Assembly (NCBI GenBank): GCA_028282905.1
Contig: JANQGW010000117.1
Location: forward strand, 1-40,659
DNA: 40,659 bases
Direction of reading: 5' to 3'
Source: Sedimentisphaerales bacterium
GTDB taxonomy: Bacteria; Planctomycetota; Phycisphaerae; Sedimentisphaerales; Anaerohalosphaeraceae
Shown here: positions 1-8,366 of the stretch, in pieces
How positions within the stretch are numbered: the first letter of the stretch is position 1
How the letters are laid out: every line of letters starts with the position of its first letter
The notes under the pieces: generated by a model
Told to the model about the DNA's origin: nothing
The model's input: only the letters and a program-made list of their open reading frames with translations
Databases searched by the model: none
Position numbers and translations under genes: made by a program

Positions 1-427
1 TGTCGTCACCGGATACATTAAGTCGCATACCGGGCGACTATCGGCGGCTTGCGGCTGTTCGATTGCCGCCGGCGCCGGCGCAACGGCGGGCATCGCCTAT
101 CTGATGGGCGGCAACCTGCGACATATCGCCGGGGCGATCAAGAATCTGCTCAGCGACCTGGCGGGCGTGATTTGTGACGGTGCCAAGGCAAGCTGTGCGT
201 TTAAGCTGGCCACCGCCGCCGGAACCGCCGTTCAGTCGGCCCTGTTTTCACTGCACGGAATCGATGTGAAAGAAACCGACGGCATTGTCGCCGGCACGCC
301 CGAGCAGACCATGAAAAACATGGGCCAGATCAGCACCAAGGGCATGATCGACACCGACCAGACCATCCTGCAGATCATGATCGACAAAAAACTGACCGAC
401 AAATGCCTCCAGTGCCCGCAGAAATAA
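1..427 (+). CDS. cyuA: L-cysteine desulfidase / UPF0597 family protein, C-terminal part
   Basis: The reading frame is open from base 2 to the TAA at 427, so this is the 3' part of a gene that begins left of the window; about 141 residues are visible. The segments ACGCSIAAGAGATAGI, ICDGAKASCAFKLATAA and TDGIVAGTPEQTMKNMG match the C-terminal part of the E. coli CyuA (YhaM) family. This family breaks L-cysteine to pyruvate, ammonia and sulfide with a [4Fe-4S] cluster. The conserved cysteines seen here (in the ACGCS and ICDGAKASC segments) are candidates for cluster ligands. The N-terminal half cannot be judged. A hairpin followed by a T-run lies about 190 bases downstream. Confidence 0.85.
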   Translation, partial: VVTGYIKSHTGRLSAACGCSIAAGAGATAGIAYLMGGNLRHIAGAIKNLLSDLAGVICDGAKASCAFKLATAAGTAVQSALFSLHGIDVKETDGIVAGTPEQTMKNMGQISTKGMIDTDQTILQIMIDKKLTDKCLQCPQK

Positions 428-490
428 TGGGAACGCGGGCGTCTCGCCCTCAAACCCCTGTTATACGGATTATGCAAATACTCATGTGTT

Positions 491-560
491 TGTCATGCCG
501 GGCTTGACCCGGCATCCAGTGCGAAACGAATGGATTCCCGCCTTTGCGGGAATGACATAA
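491..560. repeat. REP-like double hairpin
   Basis: Two inverted repeats stand side by side in the intergenic space: GCCGGGCTTGACCCGGC, then ATTCCCGCctttGCGGGAAT ending in GACATAA. The second half recurs nearly unchanged at 38311-38337, and related hairpins occur at 14266, 23536 and 28497. Such hairpins are common dispersed intergenic repeats in many bacterial genomes. They may stabilise mRNA 3' ends, but no function is shown here. Confidence 0.7.
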
Positions 561-618
561 TAGGAAATGCCGTATGAGAATTAAATGAAATTGGCATTAG
601 AGCATTTCAAGTACTACC

Positions 619-643
619 AAGCCCCCGAAGCGTGGGCTTTTTT
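619..643 (+). terminator. Intrinsic terminator, plus strand
   Basis: AAGCCC and GGGCTT form a stem closed over a short CG/CG inner pair, followed by a run of T. The T-run suits a plus-strand transcript, so it probably ends cyuA read-through. It touches the stop codon of the minus-strand gene that ends at 642. Confidence 0.55.
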
Positions 644-1061
644 ATTTGGCCTCGTTCTCGTCTCCCGGTTTCTCCTGAAGCACAATCTCGTGAACGATGG
701 TTTCACCTTCTTCAACACGCAGCGTTCCATAATACGGCTCGTAGCCTTCGTTTTCGATCCGAACAACGGCGTTGTTGACATGCCGCATAATACCATCGAA
801 CTGCTGAAGCGACAGATTTTTCATCTTGGTGATTTCGGTCACAACGACAACCGTCTGATCGTTCAGCGGAGTCTTGCCAAGATAGGTCGAGGGCTGGCCC
901 ATCGGCCGTAGCTGCCGAACCGTCGCCCCCGCCGGCTCGGTGACAATCGTTACCCGCCGATTGTGCATGTTAAACTTAAAACTGGGATTGCTGGAACAGC
1001 CCGTCAGGACCGCTGCCAAACACAGTGAAATAATTGCTGTACAGATTTTGGTGCGTTTCAT
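642..1061 (-). CDS. Small lipoprotein with PEGA-like domain
   Basis: 139 residues. The start is the ATG at 1061 because GGAG lies ten bases upstream and the lipoprotein signal begins there; an upstream ATG at 1079 would add six residues. The N-terminus MKRTKICTAIISLCLAAVL is followed by the lipobox LTGC, so the protein should be lipidated and exported. The mature part (RRVTIVTEPAGATV, LGKTPL, VVRIENEGYEPYYGTLRV) has the pattern of a PEGA beta domain, found in surface-layer and envelope proteins. It begins 26 bases after the previous minus-strand gene ends, so the two are probably one operon. The exact role is unknown. Confidence 0.75.
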   Translation of the reverse strand: MKRTKICTAIISLCLAAVLTGCSSNPSFKFNMHNRRVTIVTEPAGATVRQLRPMGQPSTYLGKTPLNDQTVVVVTEITKMKNLSLQQFDGIMRHVNNAVVRIENEGYEPYYGTLRVEEGETIVHEIVLQEKPGDENEAK

Positions 1062-1087
1062 GTTGTTCTCCATAATCATATTATTCG

Positions 1088-1885
1088 TTATCGTCGCTGG
1101 GTTTGCTGGAGTTTGATCTGGCGGTCGAGTTGTTGGGCGAATTCTTTGCAGATCGTCTCGTAGATATAACGCTGCCCGTCAAGATCCGCTCCACCGGTAC
1201 CGCTTTTCCAGAATCGGAATTTCAGCTTGTTATGGCCGGCGAGATAGGCTTTATAGTTAAAACGAGTTTGGCCGCTGGTATAACTGCCTTCAACAGTGTA
1301 CCGATTCCGTCTGCTTGTGCCGTGGCCTACTCCCGCACGATTGGCCGTTTCGTTCATCACTTTATACATCGCCTCAATGGACAGCTTGTATTCCCCGGTA
1401 AACTCCATCGGCTCGATATCAACCGGCTCCGGCGAGGTATGCTGGGCCTGCATTTTCACCAACTGCTCGGATGTGCGGTCATAGATCATCTGGCAGTATT
1501 TTTTCAAATCCGCAGGCACCTCACTGTCCTGGATAGCGTGAATCCAGAGACCGCAGGTAGTTTCATCAAGATAATGAACCCGAAACACAAACGTCACCCC
1601 GTCGGCCGACGTTGCCTCAATGCGTCCGGTCAGAAAGTCAGCCTTGTTGGACGTGCAGTTGCAGTCGTCGCCTTTCTTGCGGGCCAGCGACAACTGCCCG
1701 AACATGACATGAGTCGCCGCGGTGTGAATCTGACGCACGCTAAAATCTTTCAGCAGCGTATGAAACGGTGCATCGTATGCCGTTTCCGAAACCGCTTCTT
1801 CTGCCATTGCCACCGGTGAAATCACCAACACCCCAATCATCAACATTGCCGGTAAAATCGTTCCTTGTAACCTGTTTTTTCGCAT
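1088..1885 (-). CDS. Secreted protein of unknown function
   Basis: 265 residues. The ATG at 1885 is chosen because AAGGAGG lies seven bases upstream; a longer frame starts at 1921 but skips that site. Residues 1-29 form a signal peptide (hydrophobic core PAMLMIGVLVISPVAMA, likely cut after AMA). I do not recognise a family. The mature protein seems to hold two weakly similar halves: beta-rich stretches around TGRIEATSADGVTFVFRVHYL and YTVEGSYTSGQTRFNYKAYL are each followed by a helical stretch (KKYCQMIYDRTSEQLVK, RYIYETICKEFAQQLDR). A CNCT pair of cysteines lies in the first half. It leads a two-gene envelope operon with the PEGA-like lipoprotein. Confidence 0.7.
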   Translation of the reverse strand: MRKNRLQGTILPAMLMIGVLVISPVAMAEEAVSETAYDAPFHTLLKDFSVRQIHTAATHVMFGQLSLARKKGDDCNCTSNKADFLTGRIEATSADGVTFVFRVHYLDETTCGLWIHAIQDSEVPADLKKYCQMIYDRTSEQLVKMQAQHTSPEPVDIEPMEFTGEYKLSIEAMYKVMNETANRAGVGHGTSRRNRYTVEGSYTSGQTRFNYKAYLAGHNKLKFRFWKSGTGGADLDGQRYIYETICKEFAQQLDRQIKLQQTQRR

Positions 1886-2044
1886 TTGAAACCTCCTTAA
1901 AAATTTGTTTAAAAAACTCATGACGCCCCTTCAGGGTTATCTTTCTCTACCTTAGACGGCATAAAAGGGCTTTTGTTACAACAAAACTCGAATTTTGAGT
2001 ATTTTTCAAGAAAAAACACCGATTTAGCATTCAGAAAAATTTTT

Positions 2045-2072
2045 CTGTAACCTGATGCAGACATACGGCACT
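2045..2072 (+). promoter_or_regulatory. Candidate ECF-type promoter before the Spy-like gene
   Basis: CTGTAACCT (2045-2053) is followed 12 bases later by CGGCACT (2066-2072). The same pair, with 13 bases between and CGCCACT as the second box, stands upstream of the ECF sigma operon at 2874-2902. The AAC core of the first box resembles the -35 of ECF sigma promoters. This is inference from two sites only. Confidence 0.4.
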
Positions 2073-2131
2073 TGCCTAATGAACGGGCCCAAAACAAAAA
2101 ACAATAACGCCTTTTTGAAAGGAATTGAACC

Positions 2132-2716
2132 ATGAAAACCAGAACACTGATTATGACCGTATTGCTGACAGCTCTTATTATCGCTCCTTTAGCCATTGCG
2201 GCCCCTGACGGCGGCCCTCGCGGACGCGGCGGACAAAGCGGCCCCGGCGGCAGAGGCGGTTTTGGACGCGGCGGATTTGATCGCGGTGGATTCGGCGGCA
2301 TCCTGCACGAACGCGTTGCTAATGCTTTGGAACTGACCGACGAACAGAAAGAAGCCATCAAGGGTATTCTCGAAGAAAACAAAGAAGCCACCCAGGAAGC
2401 CAGCACAGCCGTTCGCGAAGCCATGCAGGCACTCAATGAAGCCGCCGAAGCAGGCAGTGAAGCCGAAATCATCGCCGCCGGCAAGGCCGTTGGAGACGCC
2501 ATGACCCAGCAGGCACTGCTGCGGGCCAAAACCGCCCAGGCAGTCAAAGCCGAATTGACGGACGAACAACTGGCAAAATATGAAGAGCTGAAAGCCAAAA
2601 TGAAGGAAAGAATGCAGCAAATGCGACAGGGTCGCGGCGAAAAAGGCCAGCGCGGTGAAGGCCGGGGTCAGGGACGCCCTGAGCGTGGACGCGGCCGCCG
2701 AGGCGAGAACTTCTAA
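2132..2716 (+). CDS. Spy/CpxP-like periplasmic protein with RG-rich ends
   Basis: 194 residues with an AAGGAA ribosome site before the ATG. Residues 1-23 are a signal peptide ending AIA. A Gly/Arg-rich segment follows (about residues 24-55), then a helical core with two LTxxQ-type motifs (ELTDEQKEAIKGI and ELTDEQLAKYEEL), then a second Gly/Arg-rich tail (about 163-194). The LTxxQ motifs are the hallmark of the Spy/CpxP family of periplasmic chaperones and metal-stress proteins. The RG-rich ends are not usual in E. coli Spy. The gene is divergent from the secreted-protein operon and shares an upstream motif with the sigma operon that follows. Confidence 0.75.
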   Translation: MKTRTLIMTVLLTALIIAPLAIAAPDGGPRGRGGQSGPGGRGGFGRGGFDRGGFGGILHERVANALELTDEQKEAIKGILEENKEATQEASTAVREAMQALNEAAEAGSEAEIIAAGKAVGDAMTQQALLRAKTAQAVKAELTDEQLAKYEELKAKMKERMQQMRQGRGEKGQRGEGRGQGRPERGRGRRGENF

Positions 2717-2748
2717 GGGTTTGTTCTAAAACCCTGTTTCATCCCGGA

Positions 2749-2793
2749 AAAGGCTCCAACAGCACACATCACTCGGTTGGAGCCTTTGTTTTA
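2749..2793 (+). terminator. Strong intrinsic terminator
   Basis: AAAGGCTCCAAC and GTTGGAGCCTTT form a perfect 12-bp stem around a 15-base loop, followed by GTTTTA. It ends the Spy-like gene and separates it from the sigma operon. Confidence 0.85.
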
Positions 2794-2873
2794 CCCTCAA
2801 AAACGCCCAAAACGTCCGAAAACAAGCCCAGCGGCACAAAAATCCCGAAAAAAAGCCTGTTTTTCTTATCCAC

Positions 2874-2902
2874 CTGTAACCTTCCACCCCAACGACGCCA
2901 CT
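2874..2902 (+). promoter_or_regulatory. Candidate ECF-type promoter before the sigma operon
   Basis: CTGTAACCT (2874-2882), 13 bases, then CGCCACT (2896-2902). It repeats the motif pair found upstream of the Spy-like gene. This would fit autoregulation of the sigma factor, as is common for ECF systems. The rest of the 297-base gap holds the terminator and no gene that I can support. Confidence 0.4.
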
Positions 2903-3013
2903 GACCGTATGGATGAAAGTGCTGATTATAACAATTTGGACCATTTTGGAGCGAATGACAAGTAAATACCGGCAAATATTGATTTGCCGCTGTCGATGTC
3001 GTAAAATAGAGCT

Positions 3014-3709
3014 ATGATTGAAACATTGAGCCAATTTATTTTGCGACACCCGAACAGCCGCGGCTGCGGGCCGCAGGCTTCGACTGCTGTGGTCAACAGT
3101 ATCGGGGCGGTCTTGCTGTCTCTGGCCAATCAAGCCTCTAAAGGGCGCAATACGATTCCGTTTGTCGAACAGGATGATATCGGCCGAAGTCAACAGGGAG
3201 ATTCGGACGCCTACCGGCGACTGGTCGAGCGGCATCAGGCCCATGTCAGCAAGCTGCTCTGGCGGTTTACGCGGGATACCGACAGCCACGAAGATTTGGT
3301 GCAGGAAACGTTTGTGCAGGCCTATTTTTCGCTGCCAACGTACCGGGCACAGGCGCCGTTTGAGCATTGGCTGACACGCATCGCCACGCGTGTGGGGTAT
3401 CGCTTCTGGAAACAGCAAAGCAAACACCAGCACCAGCCTCTGATGGATCACGACTGGGATAACCTGGTCGGTGCCGAGGCCGAACAAGCCAATCCGCAGG
3501 AAGCGGCCGAACTTGTTCACCACCTGCTGGGACAACTGCCGCCGCGGGATAGACTGGTGCTGACGCTGCGGTATCTGGACCAGTGTGATATCGCGGAAAC
3601 GGCCCAACGCACCGGCTGGTCAACGGCGATGGTGAAGGTTCAGACGCATCGGGCCAAACAAAAACTTAAAAAGCTGGCCGAAAAGGCCGATATACAAATT
3701 GAGATATAG
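3014..3709 (+). CDS. ECF-family RNA polymerase sigma factor
   Basis: 231 residues. Region 2 begins near residue 56 (DIGRSQQGDSDAYRRLVERHQ) and contains EDLVQETFVQAYFSLPTYR; region 4 follows with LPPRDRLVLTLRYLDQCDIAETAQRTGWSTAMVKVQTHRAKQKL, a helix-turn-helix typical of sigma-70 ECF factors that read -35 boxes. The first 55 residues lie outside the usual domain. The ATG at 3014 has only a weak ribosome site, so the true start might be later, although I see no better one. The gene is followed after two bases by a small membrane protein and then a Spy-like protein, which suggests a sigma/anti-sigma/sensor operon. Confidence 0.85.
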   Translation: MIETLSQFILRHPNSRGCGPQASTAVVNSIGAVLLSLANQASKGRNTIPFVEQDDIGRSQQGDSDAYRRLVERHQAHVSKLLWRFTRDTDSHEDLVQETFVQAYFSLPTYRAQAPFEHWLTRIATRVGYRFWKQQSKHQHQPLMDHDWDNLVGAEAEQANPQEAAELVHHLLGQLPPRDRLVLTLRYLDQCDIAETAQRTGWSTAMVKVQTHRAKQKLKKLAEKADIQIEI

Positions 3710-3711
3710 CC

Positions 3712-3975
3712 ATGAAGAAACTGACATTTGACAATCTGATTTCAGAAGCACGCAAGGATACGCCGCCTTCGGTGAATGTTGCCGACGGTGTCATTGCCGC
3801 CTTGTCCGGCATGGCCCCCCGTGCGGCCGTCGATCCCTATCGGCCTTATCTGTGGGTAGGCGTCGCCTCGGCCGCGGTGGCCGCCTGTATTTTGATTGCC
3901 GCGACACTGACCCTGCAAGACGGCAGTGACAGTGTCAGCGAAATGATCACCTATGTCGCATGGGCCGCCCAATGA
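3712..3975 (+). CDS. Small single-span membrane protein, candidate anti-sigma
   Basis: 87 residues: a polar N-terminal part of about 45 residues that should face the cytoplasm, one membrane span (about 46-66, YLWVGVASAAVAACILIAATL) and a short periplasmic tail. It starts two bases after the sigma gene stops and overlaps the next gene by ATGA, so translation is probably coupled. Size, topology and position resemble CnrY, the small anti-sigma protein of the CnrYXH system. I see no sequence motif that proves this, so anti-sigma activity is inference from context. Confidence 0.65.
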   Translation: MKKLTFDNLISEARKDTPPSVNVADGVIAALSGMAPRAAVDPYRPYLWVGVASAAVAACILIAATLTLQDGSDSVSEMITYVAWAAQ

Positions 3976-4646
3976 CCGAACCACTGACACCACAATCGAA
4001 AACCAAGCCGGTCCTGCTGAGCCTGTTGACACTGCTGTCGGGCATCGCCATCGGCGTCGGCGCAACACTGATCGTCGTTAAGCAGGAAAAACCGGATACT
4101 TCTGCAAAAAGCCCTGAATGGATGACCGAACGAATGGTCATGCATATTGTCCGAGAACTTAAGCTCCCTGAAGAAAAGGAAGATGAGCTTAAACCGATCA
4201 TCCAGAAACACATGACCGCGATCAGCGTCATCCGCGAAGAGGCCCGTCCCAAAATTTCCGCGATTATCGGTGAGATGAATACGGAAATTCTTGAAACGCT
4301 CGACGAGGAGCAAAAAAAAGCATGGGAAGAAATTATCGAGCGAATGAAAAAACGATTCGAGGAAATCCAAAAGCACCGGAAAGGTCGCGGCAGACCTGAT
4401 GGACGAGGTCCGGGCGGACGTGATGGCCGAGGAGGTCCGGAAGGACAGCGTCGTGGTCGCGATGGCGAGTATCGGGAAGGCCCAAGGCGAGGCGATGGCC
4501 CGGATGGCCAGCGCCGCCAACGCCAATGGCAAGGAGACGGCCCCCGCGATCCAAATTCTCCGCATTTCCGGCGCCGCCCCATCGAAGGCCCGCCTCCTGC
4601 AAAACCGGAACCTCAACCGGAGACCCCGCCGTCAGAGCAGGATTAA
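3972..4646 (+). CDS. Membrane-anchored Spy/CnrX-like periplasmic protein
   Basis: 224 residues from the ATG at 3972, chosen because it overlaps the previous stop as ATGA; an in-frame ATG at 3960 is the alternative. One membrane span lies near residues 13-35. The following 100 residues are strongly helical (EWMTERMVMHIVRELKLPEEK, LDEEQKKAWEEIIERMKKRF) with an LTxxQ-like segment, as in Spy, CpxP, ZraP and the metal sensor CnrX. From about residue 135 on, the protein is a Gly/Arg/Asp-rich tail ending in proline-rich sequence. The place in the operon suggests a periplasmic sensor that controls release of the sigma factor. No obvious cluster of metal-binding His or Cys is seen in the core, so the signal is open. 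Confidence 0.7.
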   Translation: MTEPLTPQSKTKPVLLSLLTLLSGIAIGVGATLIVVKQEKPDTSAKSPEWMTERMVMHIVRELKLPEEKEDELKPIIQKHMTAISVIREEARPKISAIIGEMNTEILETLDEEQKKAWEEIIERMKKRFEEIQKHRKGRGRPDGRGPGGRDGRGGPEGQRRGRDGEYREGPRRGDGPDGQRRQRQWQGDGPRDPNSPHFRRRPIEGPPPAKPEPQPETPPSEQD

Positions 4647-4832
4647 TTCCTAAGCTCCCTTTTTCTGGCCGGCAAATATGAAACATTGTAACTCGATGTA
4701 AGGGTTCATTCTCTGCCATCAACCATCAAAATAGATATCAACCAAAATGAATACTTGAAGCACTTCTTCATTTACCGTATGATAATCATCGCTCTTATGT
4801 GACATTTTGAATGTTTTTTCGTATAAAGACCG

Positions 4833-6224
4833 ATGTTATTTACAAGTTATCCATATATAATCTTTTTAACGACTCTCTTTTTCCTATACTGGCTTTCAGG
4901 AAAGAAGACGCTTCAAAACATCATTCTCCTGGTGGCCAGCTATATCTTTTACGGCTATATCCACCCCTGGTTTTGTATCCTGATTGCCGTCTCAACGATT
5001 GTTGACTACATTTGCGGGCTTTCCATGGGCCGATTCCCCCAGCATAAAAAAGCCCTGCTGGTTATCAGCCTTATTTCTAATCTTGGCATGCTGGGGGTAT
5101 TCAAATATTTTAATTTCTTCGCGGCCAATTTTCAGGCACTTGCGGTCAACCTTGGATTAGACTTGCACCCGATCACTTTCCAGGTCTATCTTCCGGTGGG
5201 CATTTCCTTCTACACGTTTCAGACACTCAGCTACACGATCGATATCTATAAAGGTCAATTAGAGCCGCGAAAAAACTTTATCGATTTTGCATTATTCGTC
5301 TCGTTCTTCGCCCAACTCGTCGCAGGGCCGATTGAACGCGCCAGGCGATTTTTGCCGCAAATTGAAAACCCGCGCCGCTGGAACTGGGATATGTTCGTAT
5401 CCGCCTGGCCATTGTTGATACGGGGTTTTCTGAAAAAAATGGTGATCGCAGACAACGTCGCAGTCTTTGTCGATAAAGTCTATATGCTGTACCAACCGTC
5501 GCTTTTTTTATTATTCGCCGCGACGGCTGCATTTGCCGTTCAGATTTACATGGATTTTTCCGGCTATACGGATATCGCACGCGGCAGTGCCCGCCTGCTG
5601 GGCTTTGACCTGTCGGAAAACTTCAAATCGCCCTACCTGGCCATTTCTCCTTCTGATTTTTGGCGGCGCTGGCATATTTCCTTCTCAAGCTGGATCCGGG
5701 ATTACCTGTATATTCCACTGGGCGGGTCGCGGACACAGGGCACTTACCATTTTTTCAGCATCATGTTTGTCACCATGGGATTGGCGGGCCTGTGGCACGG
5801 TGCAGACTGGCATTTTATCTGGTGGGGGCTGTATCACGGCACTCTCGTCTTTATCTATCATAGGCTTGGAAAGGGAGGACACTGGCAGCCGGTTGGCAAG
5901 CGTAAAACGTTTTTCGCCTGGGCCGTCATGCTAACGCTGACATTGACGGGCTGGATGCTTTTCCGCGCCTCCAGCATGGAGTGGCTATACCGGGCCTTTT
6001 TTGAAGGGCCGCGTTTTGACCTGCTGCATCCGCGAGGCGTAGTCGGCGTTTACATCCTGATGATGACGGCAATCTACTGCATTCCGCTGGTAGTGCTGTT
6101 TCTGCTGGACCGATACGGCCATAAAATCCCGCTGGCCCATTCGATCTTCTGTGCGCTGGCAATTCTTATGATTATCATCTTCTCCCGAGACAACCAGCAG
6201 GATTTTATCTATTTTCAGTTTTGA
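4833..6224 (+). CDS. MBOAT-family membrane O-acyltransferase (AlgI/DltB type)
   Basis: 463 residues with many membrane spans. It starts with the typical MLFTSYPYIIFL and carries the family signatures PVGISFYTFQTLSYTIDIY, FFAQLVAGPIERA, MDFSGYTDIARGSARLLGF, FWRRWHISFSSWIRDYLYIP and GLAGLWHGADWHF. His322 in LWHG is the invariant catalytic-type histidine of MBOAT proteins. AlgI and DltB move acyl groups across the membrane to acetylate or alanylate exported polymers. The next gene, 18 bases on, is an SGNH-like membrane protein, the usual partner that finishes such transfers. The polymer is unknown, because no polysaccharide synthase gene lies in the window. Confidence 0.9.
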   Translation: MLFTSYPYIIFLTTLFFLYWLSGKKTLQNIILLVASYIFYGYIHPWFCILIAVSTIVDYICGLSMGRFPQHKKALLVISLISNLGMLGVFKYFNFFAANFQALAVNLGLDLHPITFQVYLPVGISFYTFQTLSYTIDIYKGQLEPRKNFIDFALFVSFFAQLVAGPIERARRFLPQIENPRRWNWDMFVSAWPLLIRGFLKKMVIADNVAVFVDKVYMLYQPSLFLLFAATAAFAVQIYMDFSGYTDIARGSARLLGFDLSENFKSPYLAISPSDFWRRWHISFSSWIRDYLYIPLGGSRTQGTYHFFSIMFVTMGLAGLWHGADWHFIWWGLYHGTLVFIYHRLGKGGHWQPVGKRKTFFAWAVMLTLTLTGWMLFRASSMEWLYRAFFEGPRFDLLHPRGVVGVYILMMTAIYCIPLVVLFLLDRYGHKIPLAHSIFCALAILMIIIFSRDNQQDFIYFQF

Positions 6225-6242
6225 TTCATAAAGGAAGTACTT

Positions 6243-7349
6243 GTGAGCCAACGTCGCCGTAAAAAACAAAAGAAAAAAACATCCGCTTCGGTCACACAAA
6301 CCGATCATTTTTTCAGACGTCGTGTCGCTCACTGTATCGTATCGCTGCTGCTTGTTTTTATCGTCATCGCAGCATTGACCGTCATCGCCGGTCCGCCCAG
6401 CGGCCGTGTCATTGACTACAATCCGTCGATTGATGAATGGTATCCGTCAGTCATGGAGAAAACAAAACCGGATGTTGTCCTGCTGGGCAATTCACTCATC
6501 GGAGAAGGGGTCGATGAGCAATTATTGGCCAGGCAAATCAACCAGCGAACAGTTAAATTGTGGAAAGGCGGATGGGCCTCCGCCGTATGGTATCTTACCT
6601 TCAAAAACGTGGTTATCCCTGCTTCATCTCCTCCGAAAACCGTTGCCATATTTTTCCGGGACCATTTCCTGACAGACCCCGCGTACCGCACCCAGGCCAG
6701 CTATATGACTTATATTGATGACTTGGCGGGGCCGGAAGAACCCATGCTTGAACGATTAGCCTACTTGAACGGCATGGACAAAACAACCTACTGGCTCAAT
6801 CAGCATTGGGGCCTGTTTGAAAAACGCAATGACATCAAACATGATGTTGAATCCACGGTAAAATCATGGGCCGGCTCGCTGTACAACCATCAAAACGCCC
6901 AGGCCGTTGACCGGTCGATCAAGAAGCTGTTTAAAGTCAACAATATGCTAACCCATGAACTCGCCAATGCCCAGATGAAATCCGAGATGGTTTCAAATGC
7001 CGATTTATATGATTTCAATAAATCACTACCGTTATCCTTTTTACCGCATATCGTGCAAATGGCACGGGACAATGACATTCAGATTATCTTTATCCGGATG
7101 CAGCGAAGGCGGGATGCCGAAGGACAATCCACCCCTGACGGACTGGATGACTATATGCGGGAACTTAAATCTTGGTTTGAAGCCCAAAATGTGGCATTTA
7201 TTGACTTTAGCAATGAACCGCGACTGAAACCCGAACACTACGATAACGGTGACCATCTAAACCGCAGTGAAGGCAGGAGACTGTTTACCACATTGCTGGC
7301 CAAAAAGCTGCAGCCTTATCTTCAGGAAACTGCCCACACCGACCAATAA
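6243..7349 (+). CDS. Membrane-anchored SGNH-hydrolase-like protein, acyltransferase partner
   Basis: 368 residues with a GTG start; AAAGGAAG stands just upstream. The N-terminus is very basic (RRRKKQKKKT) and is followed by one membrane span near residues 29-50, so the domain lies outside the cytoplasm. DVVLLGNSLIGEGVD places Ser84 in a GNS motif like the nucleophile block of SGNH proteins, and NGDHLNRSEGRRLF (Asp337, His338) fits the C-terminal Asp/His block. Together with the preceding MBOAT gene this resembles the AlgI-AlgJ/X and DltB-DltD pairs that O-acylate exported polysaccharides. The assignment to SGNH rests on these two blocks and the context. Confidence 0.75.
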   Translation: MSQRRRKKQKKKTSASVTQTDHFFRRRVAHCIVSLLLVFIVIAALTVIAGPPSGRVIDYNPSIDEWYPSVMEKTKPDVVLLGNSLIGEGVDEQLLARQINQRTVKLWKGGWASAVWYLTFKNVVIPASSPPKTVAIFFRDHFLTDPAYRTQASYMTYIDDLAGPEEPMLERLAYLNGMDKTTYWLNQHWGLFEKRNDIKHDVESTVKSWAGSLYNHQNAQAVDRSIKKLFKVNNMLTHELANAQMKSEMVSNADLYDFNKSLPLSFLPHIVQMARDNDIQIIFIRMQRRRDAEGQSTPDGLDDYMRELKSWFEAQNVAFIDFSNEPRLKPEHYDNGDHLNRSEGRRLFTTLLAKKLQPYLQETAHTDQ

Positions 7350-7455
7350 CTCAGAAAATCCTGTATTTTCAGGCTCAAATCCCCTATCATAACATCCGGT
7401 TTGCAGCCGGTGTGCAATCGCTGGCCAGGATTGATATTTTGTTGGGATAATCGAC

Positions 7456-8304
7456 ATGAGTACTGAGAAAGTTTACCTGAATGGAAAAATCGTTGAGGCC
7501 GCCGAAGCTACGGTGCCTGTGACTGACAGCAGCTATCTTTACGGCATCGGCCTGTTTGAAACGATGCGTGCCGTTGGCGGCAAGGTCTTTGGCCTGCGCG
7601 AGCATTTGGCCCGCTTGAACAAAAGCGCCGAGGCATTGACGATTTTTAATAGCTACTCGGATGAGCAGATTGAAAAAGCGATTAGTCAACTGCTCGTCAC
7701 CAATGAGTTAACCGAAGCTCGTCTGCGACTGTCAATCAGCAACGGCCCGGTCCAGACCGACGGCACGGCACTGACCAATCTGCTGATTACCGCCGCGACG
7801 TTTGCCCCCTACCCGGACGAATACTACGACAAAGGCGTGCGAGTAATTTTAACTGATTTTCGCCAGAACAGCCAGGATCCCTTCTCTGGGCACAAGACCA
7901 CCTGCTACGGCCCGCGACTGACGGCATTAAAAAACGCCCATGAAAAACTCGCCGCCGAAGCACTGTGGTTCACCACTGAAAACGCCTTGGCTGAAGGCTC
8001 GATCAGCAACGTCTTCCTCGTCAAAGACGGGACACTCTACACTCCACCAGTTAATACGCCGGTGCTGCCGGGCATCGCCCGAAAAACCGTCATCGACATC
8101 GCCGAAGAGTTGGATATCAACTGCTACGAAAACCCACTGCGCATCGACGACCTGCTCGGCGCCGATGAAATCTTTTTAACCAACGTCATCATGGAAGTCC
8201 TCCCCGTCGTCGCCGTGGAAGCCCACACCGTCGGCGAAGGCAACCCCGGCGAAATCACAAAAAAAATCGCTCAACAGTACAAAGAAATCTTAAAACAAGG
8301 ATAA
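7456..8304 (+). CDS. Class IV PLP-dependent aminotransferase (IlvE/DAAT/PabC type)
   Basis: 282 residues, normal length for the fold-type IV aminotransferases. It begins with VYLNGKIVEAAEATVPVTDSSYLYGIGLFETMR. The PLP lysine should be the K of HKTTCYGPRL, and ALAEGSISNVFLVKDG with LPGIARKTVIDIAEEL forms the cofactor phosphate site. Family members are branched-chain aminotransferase, D-amino acid aminotransferase or aminodeoxychorismate lyase. The sequence does not let me choose between them, and no biosynthetic neighbour helps. The upstream ribosome site is weak. Confidence 0.88.
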   Translation: MSTEKVYLNGKIVEAAEATVPVTDSSYLYGIGLFETMRAVGGKVFGLREHLARLNKSAEALTIFNSYSDEQIEKAISQLLVTNELTEARLRLSISNGPVQTDGTALTNLLITAATFAPYPDEYYDKGVRVILTDFRQNSQDPFSGHKTTCYGPRLTALKNAHEKLAAEALWFTTENALAEGSISNVFLVKDGTLYTPPVNTPVLPGIARKTVIDIAEELDINCYENPLRIDDLLGADEIFLTNVIMEVLPVVAVEAHTVGEGNPGEITKKIAQQYKEILKQG

Positions 8305-8366
8305 ACCGCGGCACACTTGACTGTTTAAATCGTCTGAAAAGTAAAAACACAATTAAGGAGTTCGTT

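Noticed and set aside
2726..3607. Open frame of 293 codons on the minus strand opposite the sigma factor
   Set aside because: It runs across a strong terminator and the ECF sigma gene and has no recognisable domain.
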